Shown here: in pieces, positions 8,545-15,437 of the stretch
Position numbering within the stretch: the first letter of the stretch is position 1
Layout of the letters: every line of letters starts with the position of its first letter
Assembly: GCA_046293395.1 (NCBI GenBank)
Contig: JBKBOU010000003.1
Coordinates: forward strand, 434,001 to 498,000
Reading direction: 5' to 3'
Length of the DNA: 64,000 bases
DNA from: CAYNRA01 sp046293395
GTDB lineage: Bacteria; Bacteroidota; Bacteroidia; Cytophagales; Spirosomataceae
Translations under genes and position numbers: made by a program
The notes under the pieces: generated by a model
What the model saw: the letters and a program-made list of their open reading frames with translations, nothing else
Told to the model about the DNA's origin: nothing
Databases searched by the model: none

Positions 8545-9942
8545 TTATAAAAGGTCACGTGGGTCGGTTACTACTCCCGTAACTGCGGCTGCCGCTGCGA
8601 CTAACGGGCTAGCCAACAAGGTTCTAGCACCTGGTCCTTGGCGACCTTCGAAATTTCTATTTGACGTAGAAACTGCGTACTTCCCAGCCGGAATTTTATC
8701 GTCGTTCATTGCCAAACAAGCTGAACAACCTGGCTGACGAAGCTCAAAGCCCGCCTCTGTCAAAATATCGTATATTCCTTCTTCCTTGATTTGCGCCTCC
8801 ACAACGTGTGAGCCCGGTACAATCCAAGCAGTTACATGCTCTGCTTTCTTTCTCCCTTTTACAATAGATGCAAAAGCTCTGAAATCCTCAATGCGACCGT
8901 TTGTACAACTTCCGATGAATACATAGTCCACTTGTTTACCTAGAATACTCTGCTCTTCTTCAAAGCCCATGTATTCAAGTGATTTTTTGTAACTAGCTTC
9001 TCCATCTTTCACTTGCCCAGCCTTCGGAATGACATTGGAAATCCCCGTTCCTAGCCCAGGATTCGTACCGTACGTAATTTGTGGTTCAATATCTTTGGCA
9101 TCAAACGTAAGTTCGACATCAAATGTAGCCCCTTCGTCTGTTTTAAGTGTTTGCCAATATGCCATCGCTTTTTCCCAATCTTCGCCTTTTGGTGCAAACT
9201 CTTTGCCGTCAAGATAGGCGAATGTTGTTTCATCAGGTGCAATCATACCTCCACGCGCACCCATTTCGATACTCATGTTGCAGACAGTCATACGTCCTTC
9301 CATCGACATATTCTCAAAAACGTCACCGGCATACTCCACAAAGTAACCCGTCGCGCCTGATGCCGTAATTTGCGAAATGATATACAGAATTACGTCTTTG
9401 GGTAAAACAGCTTTGTTCAATTCACCATTTACGGTGATACGCATTTTCTTTGGCTTGGGTTGCATAATACATTGCGAAGCAAGCACCATTTCAACCTCAG
9501 ATGTCCCGATACCAAAGGCAATTGCACCAAATGCACCGTGGGTAGAAGTATGCGAGTCTCCACATACAATCGTCATTCCAGGTAGTGTAATTCCATTTTC
9601 TGGCCCTACAACATGCACAATTCCGTTTTTATGATGACCAAGTCCCCAATGAGAAATTCCGTGTTTGGCTGTGTTTTCTTCCAATGCTTTGAGCTGCTTG
9701 GCAGAAAGCGCGTCTTCAACAGGTAAATGTTGGTTGATAGTCGGTGTATTATGGTCGGCGGTAGCGAATGTTCTTTTTGAAAACATAACGTCCACGCCTC
9801 TGTTTTCAAGTCCTAAAAAAGCAACAGGGCTAGTTACTTCGTGAATGAAATGACGGTCAATAAAAAAAACATCTGGACCATCCTCAATTTTTCTGACTAC
9901 GTGTGCATCCCACACTTTGTCAAACAATGTTTGCTTACTCAT
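8545..9942 (-). CDS. leuC: 3-isopropylmalate dehydratase large subunit
   Basis: Catalytic [4Fe-4S] subunit of isopropylmalate isomerase, in the aconitase superfamily. The 465-residue product includes the cluster-ligand regions FIGSCTNGRIEDF and QPGCSACLAMN, plus the substrate loop near GDSHTSTHGAFGAIAFGIG. The start at 9942 (MSKQTLFDKVWDAHVV) matches E. coli LeuC; an in-frame Met eleven codons upstream would add an unalignable tail. It is the first gene of the leuC-leuD-cimA-leuB operon. The 150-bp upstream region holds an unusual long inverted repeat at 10030-10073 that could be an operator or the end of the AraC gene transcript. Confidence 0.96.
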   Translation of the reverse strand: MSKQTLFDKVWDAHVVRKIEDGPDVFFIDRHFIHEVTSPVAFLGLENRGVDVMFSKRTFATADHNTPTINQHLPVEDALSAKQLKALEENTAKHGISHWGLGHHKNGIVHVVGPENGITLPGMTIVCGDSHTSTHGAFGAIAFGIGTSEVEMVLASQCIMQPKPKKMRITVNGELNKAVLPKDVILYIISQITASGATGYFVEYAGDVFENMSMEGRMTVCNMSIEMGARGGMIAPDETTFAYLDGKEFAPKGEDWEKAMAYWQTLKTDEGATFDVELTFDAKDIEPQITYGTNPGLGTGISNVIPKAGQVKDGEASYKKSLEYMGFEEEQSILGKQVDYVFIGSCTNGRIEDFRAFASIVKGRKKAEHVTAWIVPGSHVVEAQIKEEGIYDILTEAGFELRQPGCSACLAMNDDKIPAGKYAVSTSNRNFEGRQGPGARTLLASPLVAAAAAVTGVVTDPRDLL

Positions 9943-10029
9943 TTGATATATTGGTTCATCTATTTGCTTAGACACAATGCCTTTTCCATAGATTTTGGTA
10001 AAAGAGGAAAATTATGCTGCAAAGATGTT

Positions 10030-10073
10030 CTATTTTTTGGTTGTTTTATTAACGTTAATCGACCAAAAAATAG
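10030..10073. promoter_or_regulatory. Long inverted repeat with nested palindrome upstream of leuC
   Basis: Twelve-base arms (10030-10041, CTATTTTTTGGT, and its complement 10062-10073) enclose a perfect palindrome ATTAACGTTAAT (10048-10059). It lies between the AraC-gene stop and leuC, both on the minus strand. It may terminate the regulator transcript or bind a regulator of the leu operon; the sequence alone cannot decide. Confidence 0.4.
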
Positions 10074-10093
10074 CGTTTTTAGCCCAATCTGGT

Positions 10094-10960
10094 TTATTGA
10101 GCGTTTTTTAATAACTGAAATTGATGCGGCGTTACTTGAAAAGCCGTTTTAAATGCCTTGATAAAATGGGAAGTGCTTTCGTATCCTATTTCTAGGCTGA
10201 TTTCTGCGATATTTTTAGACGAGTTTTTTAATAAAAAGGCAGCATGTTGCAGGCGTTTTTGCTTGATCCAGTGGGCGGGAGATTCACCAAATTCTGCTTG
10301 AAAATCGCGTTTAAACGTGGACAGACTTCTTCCTGATATATGGGCTAATTCATCTATACTTAATGGTTTTAGAAAATAGTTATTCATCAAATAGGTCAAT
10401 TCTGTTTTTTGTCCGGTGTAAATGGTGAATAGTAAATTTTTCAAGGCGTCAGACTGGTCGGTTTCAAGTAGATGCAAAAGCAGTTCTTGTAATTTTAATT
10501 TTAGAAATTGATTGATGTATTTTGTGTTGGACCGGAAATACGGAAAAATGGATTCAACGAATTTAGCGAATTTTTCATCCGTTGGAAAAACCTCTCCGTT
10601 CAAAGAGGTATCCACTTTTGAGTGGGGGAAAGTGAATAATTCTATGTTTTGCGAGACAAACTCTTTGATTAGTTTTTCATCAAAAAAGAAAACCAAGCTT
10701 TTATACGACTCATGAATGGATTCTGACATTAGAAAGTAGCCTCGACGAACGAAAAAGACGTCCCCTTTTCGTATCAAAAATTCTTGTGTTGGACTACTAA
10801 ACCGCTTTTCTCCCTCTAGTACATAAATGACGGCATGTTCTTCAAAGAAAATCTCACTTTTGGAGGGATATACATCACTGCGATATGCCACAAAAGTTAA
10901 CTCTTGGATTTTGAGTAATTCAAATTCATGTGGATGAATAGCTGAAGGAACACGTAACAT
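10094..10960 (-). CDS. AraC-family transcriptional regulator
   Basis: A 288-residue regulator from the ATG at 10960. The N-terminal half is a cupin-like sensing domain (GEKRFSSPTQEFLIRKGDVFFVRRG). The C-terminal about 90 residues hold two helix-turn-helix motifs typical of AraC/XylS: LSIDELAHISGRSLSTFKRDFQAEFG, shown in part as SIDELAHISGRSLSTFKRDF, and IAEISLEIGYESTSHFIKAF. An open frame continues to a GTG at 11023, but a -7-like box (10984-10991) lies inside that extension, favouring 10960. It diverges from msrC. The ligand is unknown. A role in controlling the neighbouring leu operon is possible but has no direct support. Confidence 0.88.
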   Translation of the reverse strand: MLRVPSAIHPHEFELLKIQELTFVAYRSDVYPSKSEIFFEEHAVIYVLEGEKRFSSPTQEFLIRKGDVFFVRRGYFLMSESIHESYKSLVFFFDEKLIKEFVSQNIELFTFPHSKVDTSLNGEVFPTDEKFAKFVESIFPYFRSNTKYINQFLKLKLQELLLHLLETDQSDALKNLLFTIYTGQKTELTYLMNNYFLKPLSIDELAHISGRSLSTFKRDFQAEFGESPAHWIKQKRLQHAAFLLKNSSKNIAEISLEIGYESTSHFIKAFKTAFQVTPHQFQLLKNAQ

Positions 10961-10983
10961 GTCAATTACCAATTTTTGAACTT

Positions 10984-11000
10984 CAAAGTTAGTATTTTTG
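10984..11000. promoter_or_regulatory. Divergent -7 boxes for the AraC gene and msrC
   Basis: Two TAnnTTTG matches stand back to back: TAACTTTG on the minus strand (10991-10984) toward the AraC gene and TATTTTTG on the plus strand (10993-11000) toward msrC. Neither has a TTG at the usual 18-20 bp spacing, so both may be weak or activator-dependent. Confidence 0.4.
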
Positions 11001-11037
11001 TCATGTATCCACTTATTTACCACTTATTTCATTTCAA

Positions 11038-11526
11038 ATGGCTGAAAGTATCTTTATTCCAAAGGCGGCTTCAAGAGCAGACATATACGAAGCGCTACTT
11101 CCTCAGATTGCGTCTATTATAGAACACGAACCCAATAGAACAGCAAATTTAGCCAATGTAGCCGCTGTACTCAAAGAGGCATTTGGTTTTTTTTGGGTTG
11201 GTTTTTATTTACGTGACGAAACAGATTTGGTTCTCGGTCCTTTTCAAGGTCCGCTTGCTTGCACCCGAATCGCTTTCTCAAAAGGAGTTTGTGGGCATGC
11301 TTATTCTACTCAAAAATCCGTTTTAGTACCAGATGTTGACCAATTTCCGGGTCATATTGCATGTTCGTCGACATCAAAATCAGAAGTTGTCGTACCTATT
11401 TTTTCTCTTACTGGAGACATCGTTGGGGTTTTGGACGTGGATAGTGACCGTTTGGATGATTTTACGGAAGTAGATGTCATTGGACTTGAGAAAATCATGC
11501 GTGTACTTTCAACGATTTTCAACTAA
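11038..11526 (+). CDS. msrC: Free methionine-(R)-sulfoxide reductase (GAF domain)
   Basis: Reduces free L-methionine-(R)-S-oxide, protecting the amino-acid pool from oxidation; cytoplasmic, recycled by thioredoxin in known members. The 162-residue protein is one GAF domain. It keeps the three family cysteines with exact spacing: Cys75 and Cys85 in GPLACTRIAFSKGVCG, and Cys109 in PGHIACSSTSKSEVVVP. The Glu of SKSEVVVP and the acidic VLDVDSD segment that bind substrate in characterised members are also present. The usual Asp after HIAC is Ser here. The stop is only 7 bp before the next gene, so the two are probably cotranscribed. Confidence 0.92.
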   Translation: MAESIFIPKAASRADIYEALLPQIASIIEHEPNRTANLANVAAVLKEAFGFFWVGFYLRDETDLVLGPFQGPLACTRIAFSKGVCGHAYSTQKSVLVPDVDQFPGHIACSSTSKSEVVVPIFSLTGDIVGVLDVDSDRLDDFTEVDVIGLEKIMRVLSTIFN

Positions 11527-11533
11527 TTCATTC

Positions 11534-12865
11534 ATGCCGAACAAGATATCGCCCATATTGACTTTACTGAGTAAAAAACCACTTTGGGCGGCTCTTGGTC
11601 TGTCCTTAACCCATTTTCTGCTTGCCCGATTTGGAGAAAGAGAAGAAATTTGGAGGCTTTGGGCACTTATCGGTCTTGCTTTCTTTTTTTACTTTCTTTT
11701 AGTCAGAAAGAGGAATACATTTTCTCCCACCTTCCTTCTTTTAGCTGCACTTGCTTTTCGGATTCCTTATGTAGGTCAACAGCCCTTACTTTCGGATGAT
11801 TTCTATCGTTTTTTCTGGGATGGGCAATTGTGGCTTTTTGGTTACAATGCATACGAATGGTTGCCTTCAGATTTGATGCGGACAAATCCTTCTTTCATTT
11901 CTCAAGCGCTTTTCAACAAACTCAATTCACCTCAGTACTACACCGTTTACCCGCCCTTAAATCAGTACCTATTTTCATTTTCTGCTTTCGTAGCCAAACG
12001 AGACATTAATCACTTTGTATTTATTTTACAATTTATCCTTTTGGGGGTTGAAATGTCCACATTGTGGATAACTTCAAAGTTATCCACAATGTGGAAAAAC
12101 TTTAGATTAGAATTATACTATTTCAATCCACTTATTTGTCTTGAATTTATTGGAAATATTCATTTTGAGGGGTTGGTGGCCTCTTTTTTACTTCTTGCTT
12201 ATGTTATTCACACGAAATATGACAAATTGTGGATAACTAGTTTATTTTGGGGGTTAGGCGTTGCAACCAAACTAACGCCTTTGCTATTCGCACCGCTTAT
12301 TTGGTTTCGACTGACTAGAAACCAGCGTTTTTCTTTTTTTGTGCTTGCATTTCTAATCAACGCATTTTTTTTCTTGCCACTTTTCCAGCTTTCTACATTT
12401 GCCCATATTTTTAGCAGCATCAATCTTTATTTTCAACACTTTGAGTTCAATGCAAGCGTGTATTTTATACTTCGTTGGTTTGGCACTCTTTTATATGGTT
12501 ACAATCCTATTGCAACGTTAGGCCCTACTTTGTCTTTATTAACTCTTCTTGGCATTTGGTGGATAAGTTACCGTCTCCGACATGTATCCATCATAGAATC
12601 AGCTTTACTGGTTCAACTAGTTTTTATTTTATTGGCAACGACTGTACATCCGTGGTATTTGTTTCCCCTTATTTTACTTTCTAGTATGAGTTCTTGGCGT
12701 TTTCCATTGGTTTGGTCCGGACTGGTTTTCCTTACCTACTTTTCTTATACAACATTTCCTTACAAAGAAAACCTATATTTGGTAGGAATAGAATATACCT
12801 TAGTTCTTGGATTTGCTTGGATGGAATACAAACGTAGCAAGCAGAAAACAACCTCATTTACTTGA
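11534..12865 (+). CDS. Polytopic membrane glycosyltransferase-like protein
   Basis: A 443-residue protein with about ten to twelve hydrophobic helices. It resembles GT-C-fold enzymes that use polyprenyl-phosphate sugars. Key features are an acidic loop early in the protein (SDDFYRFFWDGQLW) and the segment YYTVYPPLNQYLF, both typical of mannosyltransferase-like (GT87-like) Bacteroidota proteins. A later GVATKLTPLLFAPL helix fits too. Acceptor and sugar are unknown. The ATG at 11534 is chosen because it begins just after the msrC stop; the open frame extends into msrC. Oddly, codons for WITSKLSTMW form a perfect hairpin at 12057-12094 with two DnaA boxes, and a third box is at 12228-12236. Confidence 0.8.
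   Translation: MPNKISPILTLLSKKPLWAALGLSLTHFLLARFGEREEIWRLWALIGLAFFFYFLLVRKRNTFSPTFLLLAALAFRIPYVGQQPLLSDDFYRFFWDGQLWLFGYNAYEWLPSDLMRTNPSFISQALFNKLNSPQYYTVYPPLNQYLFSFSAFVAKRDINHFVFILQFILLGVEMSTLWITSKLSTMWKNFRLELYYFNPLICLEFIGNIHFEGLVASFLLLAYVIHTKYDKLWITSLFWGLGVATKLTPLLFAPLIWFRLTRNQRFSFFVLAFLINAFFFLPLFQLSTFAHIFSSINLYFQHFEFNASVYFILRWFGTLLYGYNPIATLGPTLSLLTLLGIWWISYRLRHVSIIESALLVQLVFILLATTVHPWYLFPLILLSSMSSWRFPLVWSGLVFLTYFSYTTFPYKENLYLVGIEYTLVLGFAWMEYKRSKQKTTSFT
12057..12094. repeat. Perfect 18-bp inverted repeat containing two DnaA boxes
   Basis: Arms 12057-12074 and 12077-12094 are exact reverse complements with a 2-nt centre. Each arm holds a perfect consensus DnaA box TTATCCACA (minus strand 12063-12071, plus strand 12080-12088). 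A third perfect box is at 12228-12236 on the minus strand in a shared 13-base context. All lie inside the glycosyltransferase reading frame. Confidence 0.7.
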
Positions 12866-12876
12866 GTTGAGGGCAC

Positions 12877-12905
12877 AAAAAAAGGAGACCTATTAAAGTC
12901 TCCTT
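12877..12905 (-). terminator. Orphan intrinsic terminator, probably the original tRNA-Leu terminator
   Basis: An 8-bp stem (12882-12889 and 12898-12905) is followed on the minus strand by a run of seven T. It directly abuts the duplicated tRNA-Leu 3' end at 12906-12928 and has no minus-strand gene of its own. It reads as the terminator that followed tRNA-Leu before the island inserted. Confidence 0.7.
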
Positions 12906-12928
12906 AGTACCGGGGACGGGAATCGAAC
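12906..12928 (-). repeat. Attachment-site duplicate of the tRNA-Leu 3' end
   Basis: These 23 bases are identical to 15071-15093, the T-arm to discriminator part of tRNA-Leu. Homology stops abruptly at 12929. The fragment has no other tRNA parts, so it is a displaced 3' end left by site-specific integration. Confidence 0.8.
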
Positions 12929-12943
12929 TTGTGTAAAATGCCT

Positions 12944-13023
12944 GTTTTTTACACACAAAACCCTGAATACTACCTATTTATGAAATATCAAATTGTCTTT
13001 TTCGTGTTTTTAAAAATATTTTT
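12944..13023 (-). repeat. 80-bp direct repeat, copy A
   Basis: This stretch matches 13961-14040 with about four differences in 80 bases. It lies 40 bp beyond the stop of the gene at 13064-13498. It ends in an AAAAATATTTTT palindrome and may act as a 3' end signal or a recombination site. Confidence 0.8.
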
Positions 13024-13063
13024 TTGTCATTTTACTTTTCTGAAGCTTGTCATTGTTCTGTCA

Positions 13064-13498
13064 TTAAAAATCACATTCTGCTTTCCCTAAGATAATTCTA
13101 TGACCAGCGTCCAAATCACTATTATCATCCTCTTTATATTCCATGATTTTTACTTTTATACCCCTTGCATTATTTTCATGCAAAAGTTGACAAATGTAGT
13201 TAGCATATCCTGTTCTATTTGTTCCATCATCTTTTACTGCTACATACATAGTTTTTTGTTTTTCGTTGTAGAAAGACTGTAAGACTTTTGGTTCTTTTTT
13301 TATGACTTCTACTATTTTTTCTATGCTAAGATTCTCAGTTGCTTTTGCTATTGAATCTGCTGCTATTTCTCTAGCTTGTTCTGCATTTAGAAGGGCATTT
13401 TTGGCATCTATCTCTTTTCCATGAAATATTCGCTGGTAAGCACCCCAAACTATTATCATAGCTATTATCCCAATAATAATTTTACTTCTTTGCTTCAT
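13064..13498 (-). CDS. Membrane-anchored protein of unknown function (island gene)
   Basis: I do not recognise the family. From the ATG at 13498 the product has 144 residues. It has one N-terminal membrane helix (MKQRSKIIIGIIAMIIVWGA) and then a charged, largely soluble domain with a helical KNALLNAEQAREIAADSIAK stretch and a later YICQLLHENNARGIKVKIMEY segment. The positive N-terminus and single helix predict an exported domain tethered to the inner membrane. The open frame extends 16 codons upstream into the preceding gene, but the chosen Met avoids that overlap and begins right before the helix. The gap to the Excalibur gene is 19 bp, so the two form one unit, followed by repeat copy A. 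Confidence 0.65.
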   Translation of the reverse strand: MKQRSKIIIGIIAMIIVWGAYQRIFHGKEIDAKNALLNAEQAREIAADSIAKATENLSIEKIVEVIKKEPKVLQSFYNEKQKTMYVAVKDDGTNRTGYANYICQLLHENNARGIKVKIMEYKEDDNSDLDAGHRIILGKAECDF

Positions 13499-13517
13499 AA
13501 ATTTTAGATTTATTTTC

Positions 13518-13844
13518 CTATTTACATTTACAACCAGTACCAACAATCCATTGACAGCACGGGTCTAACCCACATACAGATTTTGTTTTACCCGAACAAC
13601 CACAATTCGATGTAGAGAGACAAGTTTTAACAGTATTGCCAGGTTCCTCACAAGCTATGCCGTCTTTATCTGCATCTAAGTCCCTTCTACACTCAGGATT
13701 TGAAATAAAATCTGCCTGTGCAGCTGCCTGAGAAGTATAATTTCCGCAATTTTTATCAATACAAGGCACTGTGACAGTTTCTGTTTTCGAGCAGGACAAT
13801 ATTGTTAAAAGTACACCTATTAGGACTTTACCCATTGTTTTCAT
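13518..13844 (-). CDS. Excalibur-domain Cys-rich lipoprotein (island gene)
   Basis: A 108-residue predicted lipoprotein: a short hydrophobic signal (KVLIGVLLTILSC) ends in a lipobox cysteine. The middle contains DLDADKDGIACEE, which fits the Excalibur calcium-binding motif DxDxDGxxCE; such domains are known in secreted and surface proteins. The C-terminus is dense in cysteine (CLSTSNCGCSGKTKSVCG, then LDPCCQWIVGTGCKCK), suggesting several disulfides or a metal site. Two Met codons (13844 and 13835) are possible starts; the first is given. It precedes the gene at 13064-13498 by 19 bp. Calcium binding and outer-membrane tethering are inferred. The partner or target is unknown. Confidence 0.75.
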   Translation of the reverse strand: MKTMGKVLIGVLLTILSCSKTETVTVPCIDKNCGNYTSQAAAQADFISNPECRRDLDADKDGIACEEPGNTVKTCLSTSNCGCSGKTKSVCGLDPCCQWIVGTGCKCK

Positions 13845-13960
13845 TATTCTATCAAATTATATTTAGTTGAACTTTTCACGATTAGCATATTTGTTATTTT
13901 TGTAATGCCAACATAGAATGGGTCATAATATGTTTTTTTACTTAGCAATCTATCCTGTCA

Positions 13961-14040
13961 GTTTTTTACACACAAACCCCTGAATACTAGATATTTATAA
14001 AATATCAAATTGTCTTTTTCGTGTTTTTAAAAATATTTTT
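13961..14040 (-). repeat. 80-bp direct repeat, copy B
   Basis: Partner of 12944-13023, with about 95 percent identity. It lies just downstream of the lipoprotein gene at 14074-14823, the same relative place as copy A after the other island module. The two copies therefore bracket the two-gene unit 13064-13844. Confidence 0.8.
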
Positions 14041-14073
14041 AGAATGTAGTCAATTCTTCGTCGCTTGAACTAA

Positions 14074-14823
14074 CTAATTACATTTACAGTAACTACGGTC
14101 AACATATACTTTATTTCCATTTGAGTTCAAGTAAAAACAACCACCTTCTGGTCCGGTAATTGTTATGTTACCGTTATAAACACCACATTTGTATTCCTTA
14201 GGGGCTTTTTTTGTAGTTTGAGTAGTCTTTGCTTTTGTATTATATACACTCAAAATACTTCCAAAAGCATCACTGACTAATTCTGTAAATACAGGCTTAC
14301 CTTTTACCAAAAGTTCTACCTTTAATGTTCCACTCACATTATTTTTTGCAATAAACACACTACTTTCATTTAATGTAAAAATCTTAAATCTTAAAGTATA
14401 AGGTAATGGTATATTTTTTAACGAATCCAGAGTGCCATTAGAATTTATATAAGTTATCGTAACCGGTTCAACATTTCCAGATATTCTATATTCAAGCGTA
14501 TAATCAAAAGCATTGATATAATACTTCATTTTCAGGCTGTCTGTATATTCTTTTATCTTTGTTGTGTCATCAGTTTGCAAGCTTAGATAATTCAACCCTA
14601 TATCGGACTTCGTTTTTACAACTATCTTACTATTTGATGGAACGACAGTACTAACCAAATTTGCCTTTGAATTAGTAATATCTTTGTTGGTAATTGTAAT
14701 AGGAATATCCGCAATATTTTCTACTTGATACGAATATTCTTTATCAACAGGTGTTGGTTCTGTGGTTTCTGATTCAGTACAAGAAGCTATGCAAACAACT
14801 AATAAAAGAAAAAAATACTTCAT
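14074..14823 (-). CDS. Predicted lipoprotein with Cys-containing C-terminal domain (island gene)
   Basis: A 249-residue protein of unknown function. It starts with a lipoprotein signal (MKYFFLLLVVCIASC) and a Ser/Thr/Glu-rich linker. The central 150 residues are beta-rich and look immunoglobulin- or adhesin-like (YSYQVENIADIPITITN, YTLEYRISGNVEPVTITY). The last 40 residues form a separate small domain with four cysteines and the string GCFYLNSNGNKVYVDRSYC. I have seen similar tails on other secreted Bacteroidota proteins and they loosely recall the PBCV-type basic adaptor domain; that link is tentative. It has no partner gene within 200 bp and is followed by repeat copy B. Surface exposure is inferred. 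Confidence 0.7.
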   Translation of the reverse strand: MKYFFLLLVVCIASCTESETTEPTPVDKEYSYQVENIADIPITITNKDITNSKANLVSTVVPSNSKIVVKTKSDIGLNYLSLQTDDTTKIKEYTDSLKMKYYINAFDYTLEYRISGNVEPVTITYINSNGTLDSLKNIPLPYTLRFKIFTLNESSVFIAKNNVSGTLKVELLVKGKPVFTELVSDAFGSILSVYNTKAKTTQTTKKAPKEYKCGVYNGNITITGPEGGCFYLNSNGNKVYVDRSYCKCN

Positions 14824-15039
14824 TTTGGATTACTGTTAAAGATAAAAATGGCGGGTAAGTTGTAAGATTCAAATATAAATAAGAAACTCTACTAAAAATA
14901 TTAAAGGCTGATTTATATCGGAGTGTTTTTTGTTGTGGCCATCACACCGTACTTATTAAATAGGTGAGTATAATTTGGATTTTTATCTTTTTCAGCGTTC
15001 GAATTTGTCAGAATGACAAATCCGATCTTCTTATAAACA

Positions 15040-15068
15040 GTTAAAGCCTTGAAAATCAAGGCTTTAAC
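15040..15068 (-). terminator. Hairpin directly after tRNA-Leu
   Basis: A perfect 12-bp stem (15040-15051 and 15057-15068) begins three bases after the tRNA-Leu 3' flank; its T-run is weak. A second 8-bp hairpin lies at 15003-15021. These belong to the inserted segment and replace the displaced terminator at 12877-12905. Confidence 0.5.
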
Positions 15069-15070
15069 AA

Positions 15071-15093
15071 AGTACCGGGGACGGGAATCGAAC
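15071..15093 (-). repeat. Attachment-site copy inside tRNA-Leu
   Basis: The 3' part of the intact tRNA-Leu gene, identical over 23 bases to 12906-12928. Integration in the T-arm and acceptor end is the usual target of tyrosine recombinases. Confidence 0.8.
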
Positions 15094-15158
15094 CCGTACG
15101 AGCGTTTCGGCTCACAGGATTTTAAGTCCTGCGTGTCTACCAGTTCCACCACCCCGGC
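15073..15158 (-). tRNA. tRNA-Leu (TAA)
   Basis: An 86-nt type II tRNA with a long variable arm. The 7-bp acceptor stem pairs GCCGGGG with CCCCGGT (one G-U), and the anticodon loop reads TTTAAAA around TAA in CAGGACTTAAAATCCTG. CCA is not encoded. Its 3' end is the integration site of the adjacent island. It probably shares a transcript with tRNA-Gly upstream. Confidence 0.95.
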
Positions 15159-15211
15159 GGGTGGTTTACCCTCTGAAAAAAAAAGCCCCTAGAACGGAGC
15201 TTTTAACTTCG

Positions 15212-15284
15212 AGCGGAAGACGGGTCTCGAACCCGCGACCTTAACCTTGGCAAGGTTACGCTCTACCAACTGAGCTACTTCCGC
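15212..15284 (-). tRNA. tRNA-Gly (GCC)
   Basis: A 73-nt cloverleaf: acceptor GCGGAAG pairs with CTTCCGC, D-arm AGCTCAGTTGGTAGAGC, anticodon loop TTGCCAA. CCA is not encoded. It lies 53 bp upstream of tRNA-Leu and follows the promoter at 15305-15335. Confidence 0.95.
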
Positions 15285-15304
15285 TTGATTTTCAAATCTG
15301 AATG

Positions 15305-15335
15305 CAAATATATAGCTTCTAAATTCATTTGTCAA
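15305..15335 (-). promoter_or_regulatory. Promoter of the tRNA-Gly/tRNA-Leu unit
   Basis: On the minus strand TTG (15335-15333) is followed after 20 bp by TATATTTG (15312-15305), a full consensus match about 20 bp before the tRNA-Gly 5' end. Confidence 0.7.
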
Positions 15336-15437
15336 GTGTTTTCTCGAAAAAATTCAAATAAAGTTCTCAAACAGAATCAAACTCTTTTTAAGATGCGTCT
15401 AATTTGCTTATTTTTACGTGAAAATATACAAATACAC

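Larger units (their letters stand above)
12929..15070. mobile_element. Integrase-less island inserted at tRNA-Leu
   Basis: A 2.1-kb segment bounded by the 23-bp repeats at 12906-12928 and 15071-15093. It holds three minus-strand genes for envelope proteins (13064-13498, 13518-13844, 14074-14823) and two 80-bp direct repeats. It has no recognisable integrase, relaxase or replication gene. It is either the remnant of a larger tyrosine-recombinase island or a small element moved in trans. Base composition looks more AT-rich than the flanks, by eye only. Confidence 0.7.

Noticed and set aside
14913..15152. Open frame over the tRNA-Leu region
   Set aside because: It starts inside tRNA-Leu and reads its antisense-like codons (MVELVDTQDLKSC is a classic tRNA artefact). 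No family or ribosome site supports it.
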